A stretch of 64,000 nucleotides of DNA from Heterocephalus glaber. Its lineage: Eukaryota; Chordata; Mammalia; Rodentia; Bathyergidae. The number at the start of each line of letters is the position of its first letter. Position 1 is the first letter of the stretch. This document shows, piece after piece, positions 21,590 through 31,839 of this stretch. The notes under the pieces were generated by a model, which ran no database searches, was not told the origin of the DNA, and worked only from the letters and a program-made list of their open reading frames with translations. Made by a program: the position numbers and the translations under genes. The DNA lies in contig NW_004624849.1 in assembly GCF_000247695.1 (NCBI RefSeq), positions 3,780,198 to 3,844,197 of the forward strand. The letters run 5' to 3'.

Positions 21590-22007
21590 ATGAACTCTTA
21601 TCCATTGCTAGTGGGAACGAAAAATGGTACCTCTTTAGAAGACAGTTTAGCTCTTTCTTATAAAACTAAACACATTCTTACTATATGGTCCTGCAATCAT
21701 GCCCCTCATTTACCTAAATGAGTTGAAGACATGTCCACACAGAAACTTGCACACAGATATTTATAACAGTTTATTCATAACTGCCAAAATTGGAATGCAA
21801 CCAAGATGTCTTTCTGCAGGTAAATGGATAAACTGAGGTATATCCAGACAATGCTAAACAGAAACGCTCTATCAAGCCATGAGAATACACAGGGGAATCT
21901 TAACTACAAAAGGAGCCAAACAGAAAAAGTTACATCTTATATGCTTCCAACTATATGACGTTCTGGAAGAGGCAAAACTACGGAGGAAGTAAAAAGATCA
22001 ATTATGG
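21590..22007 (+). mobile_element. L1 3' fragment (sense)
   Basis: GAAGACAGTTTAGCTCTTTC, CCTAAATGAGTTGAAGACAT, GCAACCAAGATGTCTTTCTG and TTCCAACTATATGACGTTCT follow the 3' part of an old mammalian L1. Its GATCAATTATGG is the target later used by two SINEs. Confidence 0.75.
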
Positions 22008-22090
22008 GGCCGGGGACTTAGCTCAGTGGTTCCGGTGCCTGCCTTACAAGTTCAAGGACCTGAGTTCAATCCTCGGTACCAAAAAAAAAA
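22008..22090 (+). mobile_element. ID-like SINE, first of a serial pair
   Basis: Sense copy starting GGCCGGGGACTTAGCTCAGT with an A tail, bounded by GATCAATTATGG on both sides (21996-22007, 22091-22102). Confidence 0.9.
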
Positions 22091-22102
22091 GATCAATTAT
22101 GG

Positions 22103-22174
22103 GGCTGAGAATGTAATGTAGTTCAGCGGCTCAGTGCTTGCCTAGCAAGCGCGAGGGCCTGAATTCGATTCCCG

Positions 22175-22217
<43 letters not shown>

Positions 22218-22218
22218 G
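22103..22218 (+). mobile_element. Second SINE at the same target, CA-repeat tail
   Basis: A diverged ID-like SINE (AGTTCAGCGGCTCAGTGCTT ... TTCGATTCCCGGTA) whose tail is a CA microsatellite (about 22178-22214). It is bounded by the same target word, GATCAATTAT at 22091-22100 and 22219-22228. Confidence 0.85.
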
Positions 22219-22279
22219 GATCAATTATTAGTCAGATGCAGTGTTCATGCCTGTATCCTAGCTACTCAGAACTGCTGAG

Positions 22280-22580
22280 GCAGGCAGCCGCCCGCCCTGA
22301 GGGTCTCCCTAGTCTGGGATATTTTGCCGGCTCCCCTGCCTGCTGTGTTGCCCGCAGTTTGGTGGCGGTCGCTGTAGTAACAGGAACAACGGTAATGCTG
22401 CACCCGTCCATCAGGGGGCGCCAGGAGTCTGTCTTTTCTGCCTAATGTTCGCCGCCAGACTCAGTCTCTACCCGCCGCCCCCAGCTTGCTCTAGGATCAC
22501 CTGGGCCCTTGCGTGTGGGCGGTTTCCTGGGCTTCTGTGGGGTGGGCCTCGGGGGCAGGTTCTCAAAGGCTGCGCTTGTG
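22280..22580. promoter_or_regulatory. GC-rich, CpG-rich patch (possible orphan CpG island)
   Basis: About 17 CpGs fall in roughly 310 bp by hand count, against a CpG-poor background. It begins immediately after a truncated B1 (22231-22279). No convincing exon or TATA box was seen. It contains the CTCF-like site at 22408. It could be a distal regulatory element, the promoter of a non-coding transcript, or a GC-rich retrocopy fragment. Confidence 0.4.
22408..22421 (+). promoter_or_regulatory. CTCF-like motif in GC-rich patch
   Basis: CCATCAGGGGGCGC matches the CTCF core at 13 of 14 positions on the + strand, with the central AGGGGGCGC intact. It sits within a CpG-rich patch at 22280-22580. Confidence 0.55.
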
Positions 22581-22782
22581 TCTCTGTCACTGGGAGTTCC
22601 CAAGGCTGGTGACCAGAAGCAGTGGTGACATCTACCTCCAGTTATGCCTTCGGGATGTGTGTGGGGTTGGGGGTGGGGTGGTCTGGCCTGGACTCCACCT
22701 CCCAGAAAGCAAGGTGAGGGCTTCCCCCAAGCCTGCATGGATGGGCTGTATTTTCACTAGTCAAAGTAAGAGAAAGGGGACT

Positions 22783-23010
22783 TGGGCAGGGATCAAGGCC
22801 AGCCTGGGCTGTACAGTGAGTTCAAGGTCAGCCTGAACTGTATAGCAAGACCCTGTCTCAAAAAAAAAGAAAAAAAAAGAAAGAGAGAGAGAGAATGAAA
22901 AAGCAGTCCAGGCTTGTAATCCCTGCTACTTGGTAGGCTGAGTATGGAGGATCGCCAGCCTGGGCAACTTAGTGAGACCCTGTCTCAAAATGAAGCAAAA
23001 CAAAACACAA
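22783..23010 (+). mobile_element. Two consecutive B1 SINEs, first one 5'-truncated
   Basis: The first (22783-22893) has the duplicated CAGCCTGGGCTGTACAGTGA / CAGCCTGAACTGTATAGCAA; the second (22897-23010) has CTTGTAATCCCTGCTACTTG. Confidence 0.75.
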
Positions 23011-23572
23011 AGTAAAAGGAAGTGGACAGGGCTGGTCTGGGGCTAAAGCTGGTGGGATGCAGTGAATTCAGGGAGCAGCCCATGAAAATTCACTTCCATA
23101 TAAACTTGCAAATAAACTTACAGGATTTAGCCAACTCTGAAAGTGCACAGATTTGGCAAAAGCCAAGTCCTGGCCTCCCAAATGTTGTTCAGTCTATGAA
23201 AAAGCAGATGCTCCTCAACCTTTGATTTGGGCCTGCGTGTGCCCCTTGGCTCAAGGCTGGCCCTGAAGACATTGGAACTTAAGCTCCCTGTGAAAGATGG
23301 AGACCTTAGCACCCTAACACTGATCCACAGGCTGAGACCACAGAGCAGTAGGGCTCTGTTGGGCTGGGCCGCCATCAGGAGGACCTGTCAGAAGGAAGGA
23401 CATCTGACCTGCACTCTCCTAGGGACATGGGTCTGTTGGCATTGGGGTCGGCAGTGGAGGTGCTTCTTTAGCTTCCTCAAGGAGGTCAGCATAGCTGGAA
23501 ACAGCTTGGAGGTGGAAGCAAAGGCTCAGTGATGGGAGCCAGCAAGTGAGGGCTTCTAAAATTAGCTACTAG

Positions 23573-23790
23573 AGCCGAGGTGGTGGGCATATCTGTAATA
23601 CCATCTGCTCAGGAAGCTGAGGGAGGAGGATTGTAAATTTGAGACCAGCCTGGGCAATTTAGTGAGATCCTGTCTCAAAACAAAAGTGGAGGTTGGCAGA
23701 GATGTATAGCTCAGTGGTAGAGCATTTACCTCGAATGCAAGAGGCCCCGGGTTTAATCCCCAGTGTTGCAAAAAGAACAAAAACAAACAA
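23573..23790 (+). mobile_element. B1+ID dimer SINE
   Basis: B1 half to 23690 and ID half 23695-23788 (TATAGCTCAGTGGTAGAGCA ... GTTTAATCCCCAGTG), a clear dimer with a common A-rich tail. Confidence 0.78.
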
Positions 23791-24279
23791 GCTAAATATA
23801 GCTATTGGGTGTTATAGTAATTGCTTGAGGAAAATGTATTATCCTCACTTAACAGGTGAAAAAATTGAGGATTAGCATTATCAAGTGACTTTTGCTCCAG
23901 TCATATAACTCATGTGTGGTACAGGCATAATTTAAACTCAGTCCTGGGTGATTCTAAAGGTGATACTCAGAAGTTAGGAAGTGTAACTGGCAGTTGGTAG
24001 GAGAGATCTGACTCTGGTTTCTTAAAACCAGGCATTTATTTGCACATAAAAGATTACTGGTGGTGAGGTGTAGGGCTGGCTTGGAGGCTCCATGGAATCA
24101 TCAGAGACCCAGATTCAGAGACTAGGCCCCACTATCGCCAGTTCATCAGTCTCATCCTCGGAGTCACCTCATGGTTCAAACAGGCTGCTAAAGTTCCAGC
24201 TGTCTCATGCTTGGTAGCAAGAAGAGGGAAGGAGAAGAAAGGAATCCTGATTCCTAATTCAGTTGTCCCCCTCCTCACG

Positions 24280-24530
24280 CCTTGGTGGTGCCAAAGATTG
24301 TACCCAGAGCCTCTTGGATGCTAGACAAGTGTTTTATCACTGAGACACAGCCCCAGCTCTAGTTTGCTATTTGAAGAGGGTCATGCTGGGTGTAGGGTAC
24401 ATGCCTGTAATCCCAGCCTTTGGGAGGCTGAGGCATGAGGATCATAACTTTGAGACCAGCTTGGGCAACATAGTGAGTAATAGGCCAGGATGTACTACAT
24501 GGTTAAGATTCTGTCTCCAAACTAACTAAA
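24280..24530. mobile_element. Antisense ID relic followed by sense B1
   Basis: ID relic 24280-24360 (ACTGAGACACAGCCCCAGC) and B1 24382-24530 (ATGCCTGTAATCCCAGCCTT). Confidence 0.7.
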
Positions 24531-25984
24531 TTTTTATTAACCCCATTGAGACTGCCAGGCTACAGGTCACTGGTCAGCCTAGCTGCAAGGGAGCCTGGGA
24601 AATGTACTTGTTTTACTCAGATATGTTGCTGTGCAAAGACCAGAGCTGTATGAATGAAGAAGTGGAGGATTCTATACAGGGGCCCCCTCCCATCCCATTC
24701 TTGAGAGCAAGAGTCATCTCCTATGACTTCCAGATTTCTCCAGAACAGTGTATTTCACCTCTATTGAGAAAGCAACTCAGCGACTTAACTCTGGACCGCT
24801 CCAAGGGAACACTGGCCTGGGAGCCACAGCATGGGGCATGTGCTGCAGAATGAGGTCTCTGCTTTGCTGTGCTCACCTAAGGGGAACCCCGCACTACTGT
24901 GTGTGGAACCTGTGGATCTGCCTGTGACCCCAGTGGGCTGTGCTACTGGGGTCCAAGTGACTGACCCGATGGTGGCTGAGAGTGTGGGTGCTGGAGTTAG
25001 AGAGACCCAGCGGTGAGCCCTGGGTCCACCTTCATGACCTTGGGTAAATGCACAGTTGTACATCCCCTATCTTAAAATGTGGGTATACAGAGAAGGCTCA
25101 TTCTGTGTGGCCCCTGCTGGGCACTTGCTTGTGCTGATCCACTGCTTTTACCAATGAACCTGGGAGGTTAGTGCTACTATTTTTGCCATGTCACAGATGA
25201 GGAAACTGAGGACCTTAAACAGGGAGGGAGTGATGAAGCTGGGAAACGAACCTGCTCAGACCACAGGATTCCAGTTCTGGATACTTCTTTGGGTGTCACC
25301 TTTGTGAGCCCCAGTGCAGAATGGGAGGGACAGCAGCACCTCCTTCCTCAGGTGGACCCCAGGGCTCAGTGCTGTCGATGTGCTCCATGCTGTGCCTGGC
25401 CTGATGCATAGCAGGTGCGTTGCCCACAATAGTGATGGGTCATTGCCTCGTCCCAGGCCCCCGAACTCCTCCTTGGGTATCTCATGCGTGTCTTAGTGTT
25501 GTCAGCATGGGAACACATCCTCTTCTGGCTATTTTCAATTCCATTTCCTTGGAACTCTAAGTTGTAGATACGAACATTTGTCGTTATTTGTGGCTAATGC
25601 AGGAAGTCCGGGGCATGGGGGATGTTCTGGCTTCTCAGATGGGAGTAGCTGGGAATGTTGTGTTTATTCTGCAGAAACCACTGGCCAGTGCCTCCACTGG
25701 GAGTGTGATCCAGGGACTCTCCTTCCATCTCCTGGGGATAGAGTCCCTCTCCAGCAGAACTGCTAGCATGGTATCTGCTGGGAAAGGCCATTGGGCAGGG
25801 CTCAGTGGCTACTCAAGGCTTCCTGAGAAGAAACAGAGCAGCAAGAGGCAAGAGGACTGGCAACAGGCCATGAACTCTGTCACCACGTCACCCTCACAGA
25901 GCCTGGGTTGTGGGTAAGGCCAGGCATGGTGGTCTTGGAGAAGATGGGCTGAGATGGGCCTCCTAGTCCTGGGAGCAGGCGGTT
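24531..25984. other. Unique intergenic sequence
   Basis: Holds one MIR. Reading frames here lack any domain signature. Confidence 0.55.
25130..25280 (+). mobile_element. MIR
   Basis: CACAGATGAGGAAACTGAGG followed by GAAGCTGGGAAACGAACCTG. Confidence 0.7.
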
Positions 25985-26100
25985 TGTCTTAGTCTGTTTT
26001 TGTGTTGCTATAACAAAGTAAGAAAATAACAGAGATTGAGTATATTAAAAGGAAAAGTGTTTTGTTTTCACTTACAGTTTTGAAAACTGAAAAATTCAAG
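25985..26100 (-). mobile_element. MaLR LTR fragment
   Basis: CTTAGTCTGTTTTTGTGTTG followed by CTATAACAAA is the antisense end of a MaLR LTR. It is truncated about 100 bp further on, beside a B1. Confidence 0.5.
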
Positions 26101-26105
26101 CTCAG

Positions 26106-26252
26106 AACTAGGCGAAGTAGCATATGGTTATAATCCCAGCACTCGGGAGGCTGAGATAGGAGGAGCAGCAAGGCCAGCCTGGGCTACATAGTGAGTTCAA
26201 GGCCAGCCTGAAGTGCATAGTGAGATCTTTTCACAAACAAACAAACAAACTT
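26106..26252 (+). mobile_element. B1 SINE
   Basis: AATCCCAGCACTCGGGAGGC with the internal duplication, AAAC tail, flanked by TCAAGCTCAG (26096-26105, 26253-26262). Confidence 0.85.
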
Positions 26253-26552
26253 TCAAGCTCAGGTGTGATTTTATGCAAGTGAATGAGTTACTATTCCAAA
26301 CATAAAGTGAGAGAGGGCTGGGCAATAAGGGACACCCCACGCTTAGAGGTCCCATAAGCAGTGCTTCAGGACTGCTGTGTGCTGAGCTCGGTGCTGGGCT
26401 GTGGTGATGTCCAGCAAACAGACCTAGCCTTTCGTTTCTCTCCAGGAGCTCCTGACCACCACAAAACACAACACAGACTGCATAGCCAGTAGGAATTTCC
26501 CCAGAACTCTTAGGATATGAGAAATTCCTTTACTTTTAACAATTAGATTTTA

Positions 26553-26694
26553 TTTTTTGAGACAGGGTCTCACTTTGTAGTTCAGGCTGGCCTTGAACTC
26601 ACTATGTAACCCAAGGTGGCCTTCTTGCTGTGATCCTCCTGTCTCTGCCTCCTAGGTTCTGGGATTACAGGCGTGTGTCACCATGCCTGGCTCA
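26553..26694 (-). mobile_element. B1 SINE
   Basis: GAGACAGGGTCTCACTTTGT ... GTGTCACCATGCCTGGC. Confidence 0.85.
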
Positions 26695-26699
26695 ACAAT

Positions 26700-27839
26700 C
26701 AGATTAAGCCCTACACCAGGACCCACTTGCCAAATTTGGCAAAAGATCTTGATAAGAGTTGGGATTGCTCAGGATCAGCCCAGAATCCTAAGCTGTGGTC
26801 AGCTCTGAAAACTAGAAGGGGACCTTTGTCTTTCACCTTTGATGTTCCTGCTGATACAGACCAGTATTAGTTAAATGAAATTAGCTGTTACAATAAGTAA
26901 ATCTCAAGTGGGTATGAGCCTATCTCCCCCATGAATACCCTTCAGATTAGGTTCAGTCTCTGTTCCTTGTTCCCCTGCAGGCCCTAATATACCACTGGCC
27001 ATCCTGTTATGACTTGGTTCTCCTCACATTCCTGTCCCTTGTATCCAGCCCCTTATGAATGAAAGAATGAATGAATGAATAGGTAATGGAATGAATTCAG
27101 GGAGGGAATCCTGTATGCCAGCCTGAGAAGATGGGGTGTTGGGCTTGGCAGTAGGGAACTATTGCAGGGTTTTGAGCAGGGGAACCATTTGCTTCTGGGT
27201 GGAAGATGCTTTGGAAAGAGTGGCAACTGGGAAGACCAGGTGGTCAGAAGGGCTCATCAGAGGGCCCTGTTTAGGAGGAACCACTGAGGGAGCTCACGAC
27301 TGATGACAAGTCCTGGCAGGGAGGGAGGAGGAAGGTTGAGCACAGTACCCTCCCAGGTGTTTGATTTGGATGAACAGGACCTGGGTTGGGAGTGAGGCTG
27401 GCTTCTGGACAAGGGAGGGGAAAAAGAAGAGAAGGAGGCTGGAGCCAGTGCCTGGCAGACCTTGGCTAAGAGGACTAGGCAGGCGGATGAAGACCCAGAA
27501 TGAGGGATAACTATGACCAGGAAATGGAAAATGAAGAGTGGTGACAAGACGAAAACATACGTCAGGGTTTTTTGTTTTTTGTTTTTTTTTTTACAAGCTG
27601 GCTGTGGCTCCATCTATATGCATGCGAGGGGCAAGTAGCAGGGTTTGGGGAAAAGGATTTCTTGTCAGGAAAAACACTTTAAAAGCCCTTGATTTGGTGA
27701 AGGAAAGTCCTTGGATTGCCTGAAAGTAACTTCACAGGAGAAGGAACGATCAGTTTTCCCTAGAGGAGGGAGCAGGGTAGGACTGTGGGATGAAAAGCAA
27801 ACCCGGGATATCTCCTTGGGTGAACCTTGAGAAGCTGTG
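26700..27839. other. Unique intergenic sequence
   Basis: A short GAAT repeat lies near 27060. Nothing else was recognised. Confidence 0.55.
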
Positions 27840-27925
27840 AAGTCTGATATGCTTTTTTTGTTTTTTTCCTAATACTAGGGATTGAATTCAGGGCCTCATA
27901 TTGAGCTATATTTCCAGCCCTTTTA
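27840..27925 (-). mobile_element. Shortened ID relic
   Basis: AATACTAGGGATTGAATTCA ... GAGCTATATTTCCAGCCC. Confidence 0.6.
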
Positions 27926-28014
27926 ATTTTTATTTTGAGCCATTCCATCCTACAGAAAGAGCTACTATTCCTGGCCTGATAATCAGTTTTAAAGGACGTG
28001 GAGTTACCTTCAGC

Positions 28015-28370
28015 TCTGAACCCAATAACAAAAAGACAAATAACCCAGCTAAAAATGGACCAGGCATCTGAACATACATTTCTCCAAAGACATACAGATG
28101 GCTGATAGCATTAAAAAAATAAATTAAAAATAAAAAGAGCTGGGGATATAGTTCAGTGCAAAGACCCTGAGTTTAATTCCAGTACTGCAAACAAACAAAA
28201 GAAAGTTCTGATTCACCTACAATGTGAATGACTCTCAAAAGGAGGATGCTGAGCGGGAGAAGCCACACATGAAGGCCTTTATGTTGTACAAGTCCACTTA
28301 CATGAAGTATTCAGAACATGCAAGTGCATAGTGACAGGGCAGACCAGAGGGGAGCAGGAAAAGGGTTGTG
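28015..28370 (+). mobile_element. L1 3' fragments flanking an ID relic
   Basis: CATACATTTCTCCAAAGACA before, and GAGGATGCTGAGCGGGAGAA after, a short ID-like relic (28138-28200) match old L1 3' sequence. Confidence 0.6.
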
Positions 28371-28384
28371 GGTAGGTGTGTTTT

Positions 28385-28550
28385 TGTTTTTTGTTTTTTG
28401 CTTTTTTTTTTTTTGAAGTAGGGTCTTACTATGTACTTTGGGCTGGTCTTGGCCTCACTATGTAGACCAGGCTGGCCTCAAACTCAAAGCAAATCCTCCT
28501 GCCTCAGCCTCTGAGGGCTGGGATTACAGATGTACACCAGCACTCCTGGC
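28385..28550 (-). mobile_element. B1 SINE
   Basis: T-rich tail, AGGGTCTTACTATGTACTTT ... CACCAGCACTCCTGGC. Confidence 0.82.
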
Positions 28551-28807
28551 TATGATTTCTCCTTCTAGACCAGGGCTTCCTAAAGGGCCTGTGATGGCCC
28601 TTGTCAGATGTCACTTCCCAGTCCTTTCCCCTCCCTGATCTGCCTAATAATAGCTGTGAGATGAAGCAAATAATCTGCTTCAAAATGAACTTGACCTGAA
28701 GGCAAGGTCTTGTCATGACTGTGCTAGGAGAGTCCTGTATATGCTGAAAATTTCCAGTAGCTTGTAACTGATTTAAAATTGATGAACAGTTTGGTGGAAA
28801 CTAGTCT

Positions 28808-28890
28808 TTTTTTTTTTTGTACCGGGGATTGAACTCAGGACCCTGCACTTGCCAGGCAGGCATGGCGTCACTGAGCTACATCCCCAGCCC
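28808..28890 (-). mobile_element. ID-like SINE
   Basis: Antisense copy with duplication GTGGAAACTASTCTT (from 28794 and from 28892). Confidence 0.9.
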
Positions 28891-29030
28891 TGTGGAAACT
28901 ACTCTTAATAGTTCAAGCAAGCATCAAAACCTCAACTACAATTAGTTTTTACTAGCTGGCAGTCTCTGGCCTGGGAATGATACAAATTAGATAAAATATA
29001 GTATCTCCATAAGGTTGTTTATTTGTTTGT

Positions 29031-29118
29031 TTGGGGTTTTTTTGGGAACTGGGGATCAAACTCAGGTCCTTTTGCTTGCAAGGCAGGCAGTGAAACCACT
29101 GAGCTAAATCCCCAGCCC
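29031..29118 (-). mobile_element. ID-like SINE
   Basis: Antisense copy with duplication TATTTGTTTGT (29020-29030 and 29119-29129). Confidence 0.88.
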
Positions 29119-29128
29119 TATTTGTTTG

Positions 29129-29270
29129 TGTTTTGAGACACAGCCTCGCTATGTAGTTCAGGCTGGCCTTGAATTCACTATGTAGCCCAGGCTGGCCTTG
29201 ACTAGTAGCAATCCTCCTGCCTCAGCCTCCCAAGTGCTAAGATTATGAGCATGTGCCACCACACCTAGAA
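29129..29270 (-). mobile_element. B1 SINE
   Basis: GAGACACAGCCTCGCTATGT ... ATGTGCCACCACACCTAG, directly behind an ID SINE. Confidence 0.82.
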
Positions 29271-29320
29271 AATTTAAAAGATTAAATGGTGATTTTTATG
29301 TTATGTGAATTTTACCTTGA

Positions 29321-29408
29321 TTTTTTTTTTTTTTGGCTCTAAGGATGAAACCCAGGGCCTGGCACATGCCAGGCAAGTACTTTACCACAGAGCTACATCC
29401 CTAGCTCT
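29321..29408 (-). mobile_element. Old ID-like SINE
   Basis: Antisense, diverged: GATGAAACCCAGGGCCTGGC ... ACAGAGCTACATCCCTAGC. Confidence 0.7.
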
Positions 29409-29528
29409 CAATAAGAAAATTTTAAGTATATTCTCTGTGTTTTACATTAAATTTTTCTGTAAACTGAAAAATGCTCTAAAAATTAGGTCTAATACAGTAG
29501 TTAAAAGAACAGAAACAAAACATAAGTG

Positions 29529-29542
29529 GAGCCCCCTACAGG
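29529..29542 (-). promoter_or_regulatory. CTCF-like motif
   Basis: Read on the - strand this is CCTGTAGGGGGCTC, 12 of 14 positions of the CTCF core with an intact TAGGGGGC centre. It points opposite to the other candidates. Confidence 0.35.
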
Positions 29543-29849
29543 CCAGGAAGCTGGGCATTGCCCCCTCCTCTTCCATTCACCACCAGTCTGCACTTGCCTC
29601 TTGGTCCTTCTGGGAGGGGACTACACTTCTCCTAGGGTTGGCAGAGGCCACCTGCCCAGGCCTGCTGCCTTTAACCCTCAAGAGAGCCCCATGGGGGAAC
29701 AGGGGGTCAGGATCCTTCCCCAGGTCTTTAGTGGGTGGGTGGTAGAGCTGGGATGGACTCAGTGTATCAGCTCCAGGGGACAGGAGGGGGCATAGCTGTG
29801 AGTTTAGCTCCCAGCAGTCCCTGGGAAGCAATACTGAGGCTAGGGACAT

Positions 29850-30210
29850 ACACGCCACTGTCCCAACACACAGACACAGGCACACCCACAGAAACAAGAG
29901 CCACTCACATCCCATTGGCACTGAAATACACTCAGGCACACACACACACACATACTAAAACAGTGAATCACACTCATTCACACAGACACTGAAAAACAAA
30001 TTGATACAAAACAAACTCATGCACCGACAATTGTGGAAAGGCACACACCCTGCAACACACTCCAAAACAGACACACTGAAACAGACACAGATACATATGG
30101 AAACTCACATACTCCAAGGAGACACACACACACACACACACACAACACACACGCTGAAAGACTCATATGCACTACACACTGAAGCGCAGACCCAAATAAC
30201 AACCCTCACA
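29850..30210 (+). repeat. Degenerate ACAC-rich tandem repeat
   Basis: Irregular units such as ACACTGAAACAGACACAG, including a pure CA run at 30122-30146, extend over 360 bp with few interruptions. Confidence 0.8.
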
Positions 30211-30507
30211 ACCTCAGGGGCTGGGCCCAATTGCTAAAGTGTTGGTTACATAAATCCTGGGTGGAAGGAGGGTGAATCCTGTCAGGAGGGCAGGGGTAGC
30301 TTTGAGTTTCCAGTGGCCAGTGGGTCACTTTGACCTGGCCCAGCCTCCCCATGAGGTACCTGGCCATCTGCTGCTCAAGCGCCCTTTCCAGATGCTCACT
30401 GAGGGTGGGTGGGGCCAGGGCCAGCATGAGTCAGAGTCCAGGGAGGAACTAGGCAAAGGCACTTGGGGAGCTGCCCTCTTAGCTAACTCCTCTCCTATTT
30501 AAGGTTG

Positions 30508-30710
30508 GTTTTTTTTCTGTTTTTTGTTTTGTTTTGTTTTGTTTTTTTGGTACTGGGGATTGAACTCAGGTCCTTGTGCTTGTGAGGCAGGTGGCAGAAC
30601 CACTGAGCTAAATCTCCAGCCCATTTTGTATTGTTTTTGCAGTGCTAGGGATAGAACCCAAGTTTGGAGCATGCTAGGAAGCGCTCTCTACCTTCTGACC
30701 TACACCCCAG
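30508..30710 (-). mobile_element. Two adjacent antisense ID-like SINEs
   Basis: A recent copy (to 30622, GGTACTGGGGATTGAACTCA) is followed by an older one (30631-30710, GTGCTAGGGATAGAACCCAA). Confidence 0.75.
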
Positions 30711-30834
30711 TCTTCCTTCCATTCATTGACCTCAGACTGTCAGAATCATTGAGTGAAGGTGTGGGCTTCCTACTGGATCCCGAGGGTCACAGCTGCTGAT
30801 AACAGTAGCCAAGGTGATGATAGTAGATGAATAA

Positions 30835-31030
30835 CTGACATTTACCAAAATACCCTCCAGGCTAGGCACTGCACCATGAACATTATCACTTTTGATCTCC
30901 ACAAGGGGTCTATAAAATTAATACTATTATTGTACCATTATACAATGGAGAAACAAAGATCTGCTGAAGAGAAATAACCTGCCCAAGCTTGCACAGTTAG
31001 TAAGTGGTCACACTGGTCCTAAGATCAGGA
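30835..31030 (+). mobile_element. MIR
   Basis: GGCTAGGCACTGCACCATGA, AATACTATTATTGTACCATT and TGCCCAAGCTTGCACAGTTA cover nearly the full MIR. Confidence 0.7.
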
Positions 31031-31039
31031 GTAGTTGTA

Positions 31040-31430
31040 TCAGTCAGATATCACTGCAATGTTGCTATGTAACAAAGTCCCCAGCCTCAGTGGCTGACAA
31101 CAATATGCATTTACATTTGTGCTCATGGGTCTATATTAGAGGTGGATTGGCCAATCTCATTTGGGCTGGGCTGGGTGGCTCAGTGCTTGTCCCAGGTGCA
31201 GGCTACAGGGACTGTAGGATGTGTACTTCTTATGGCAGGTCACCAGGGCACAGATGCCATACCATACCACACAAACCCCTCTAAGGCCTCAGCATATGCT
31301 CTTTTCATTCTCATTCCATGAGCCAAAGCAAGTGAGATGGTCAGAATGTGCTGCCCACAGGAACAGGGAAAGAGTGTAGGGAAGTGACTATTTTGTTGAG
31401 GAAGCATCTAGTCACCCAGACTTAACCAAG
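31040..31430 (-). mobile_element. Ancient LTR-like repeat
   Basis: GCTATGTAACAAAGTCCCC, then CAGTGGCTGACAACAATATG, then GAGCCAAAGCAAGTGAGATG, occur in the order of a widespread ancient mammalian LTR-like repeat (probably MLT1-related). Divergence is high. Confidence 0.4.
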
Positions 31431-31611
31431 AACTTGGGACATGGGCAGTATGTGGCCATGCACCCACAGAGGTGAGCAGGATGGGATGCAGAGTCAGGCT
31501 GAGACTGGAGTCTTCGTTCCAACTCTTCCTGGCTGCTGCTTAATAATTTTCTGTTCTGTAAAACAGATTGTTGGAAGTTATAAATGGAATGATATATATC
31601 AAATGCTTGGC

Positions 31612-31612
<1 letters not shown>

Positions 31613-31653
<41 letters not shown>
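31613..31653 (+). repeat. TATC microsatellite
   Basis: About ten tandem TATC/CTAT units. Confidence 0.95.
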
Positions 31654-31679
31654 TGGCATTCAGTTTAGTGAATTTAGGG

Positions 31680-31800
31680 AGCCCCTGTCTCAAAATAAAA
31701 ATATTTTGAAAGGGCTGAGGATGAAGTAACTTAGGATAAAGCCCTGGGTTCAATCCCCAGGAACACACACACTCACACACACACACACACACAAATACAA
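31680..31800 (+). mobile_element. ID relic with CA-repeat tail
   Basis: GGGCTGAGGATGAAGTAACT ... GGGTTCAATCCCCAGG, then a CA microsatellite. Upstream CCTGTCTCAAAATAAAAATA is a B1 3' end. Confidence 0.6.
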
Positions 31801-31839
31801 TTACCTTCTTGTTTTCTAGCATAATTCCACAATTTAAGA

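Noticed and set aside
22280..22580. RAI1 promoter or first exon
   Set aside because: RAI1 lies on this side of PEMT in human, but no RAI1 sequence was recognised and the CpG density is only moderate.
31613..31653. CRISPR-like or regularly spaced repeats
   Set aside because: Tandem microsatellites without spacers; a vertebrate genome has no CRISPR arrays.
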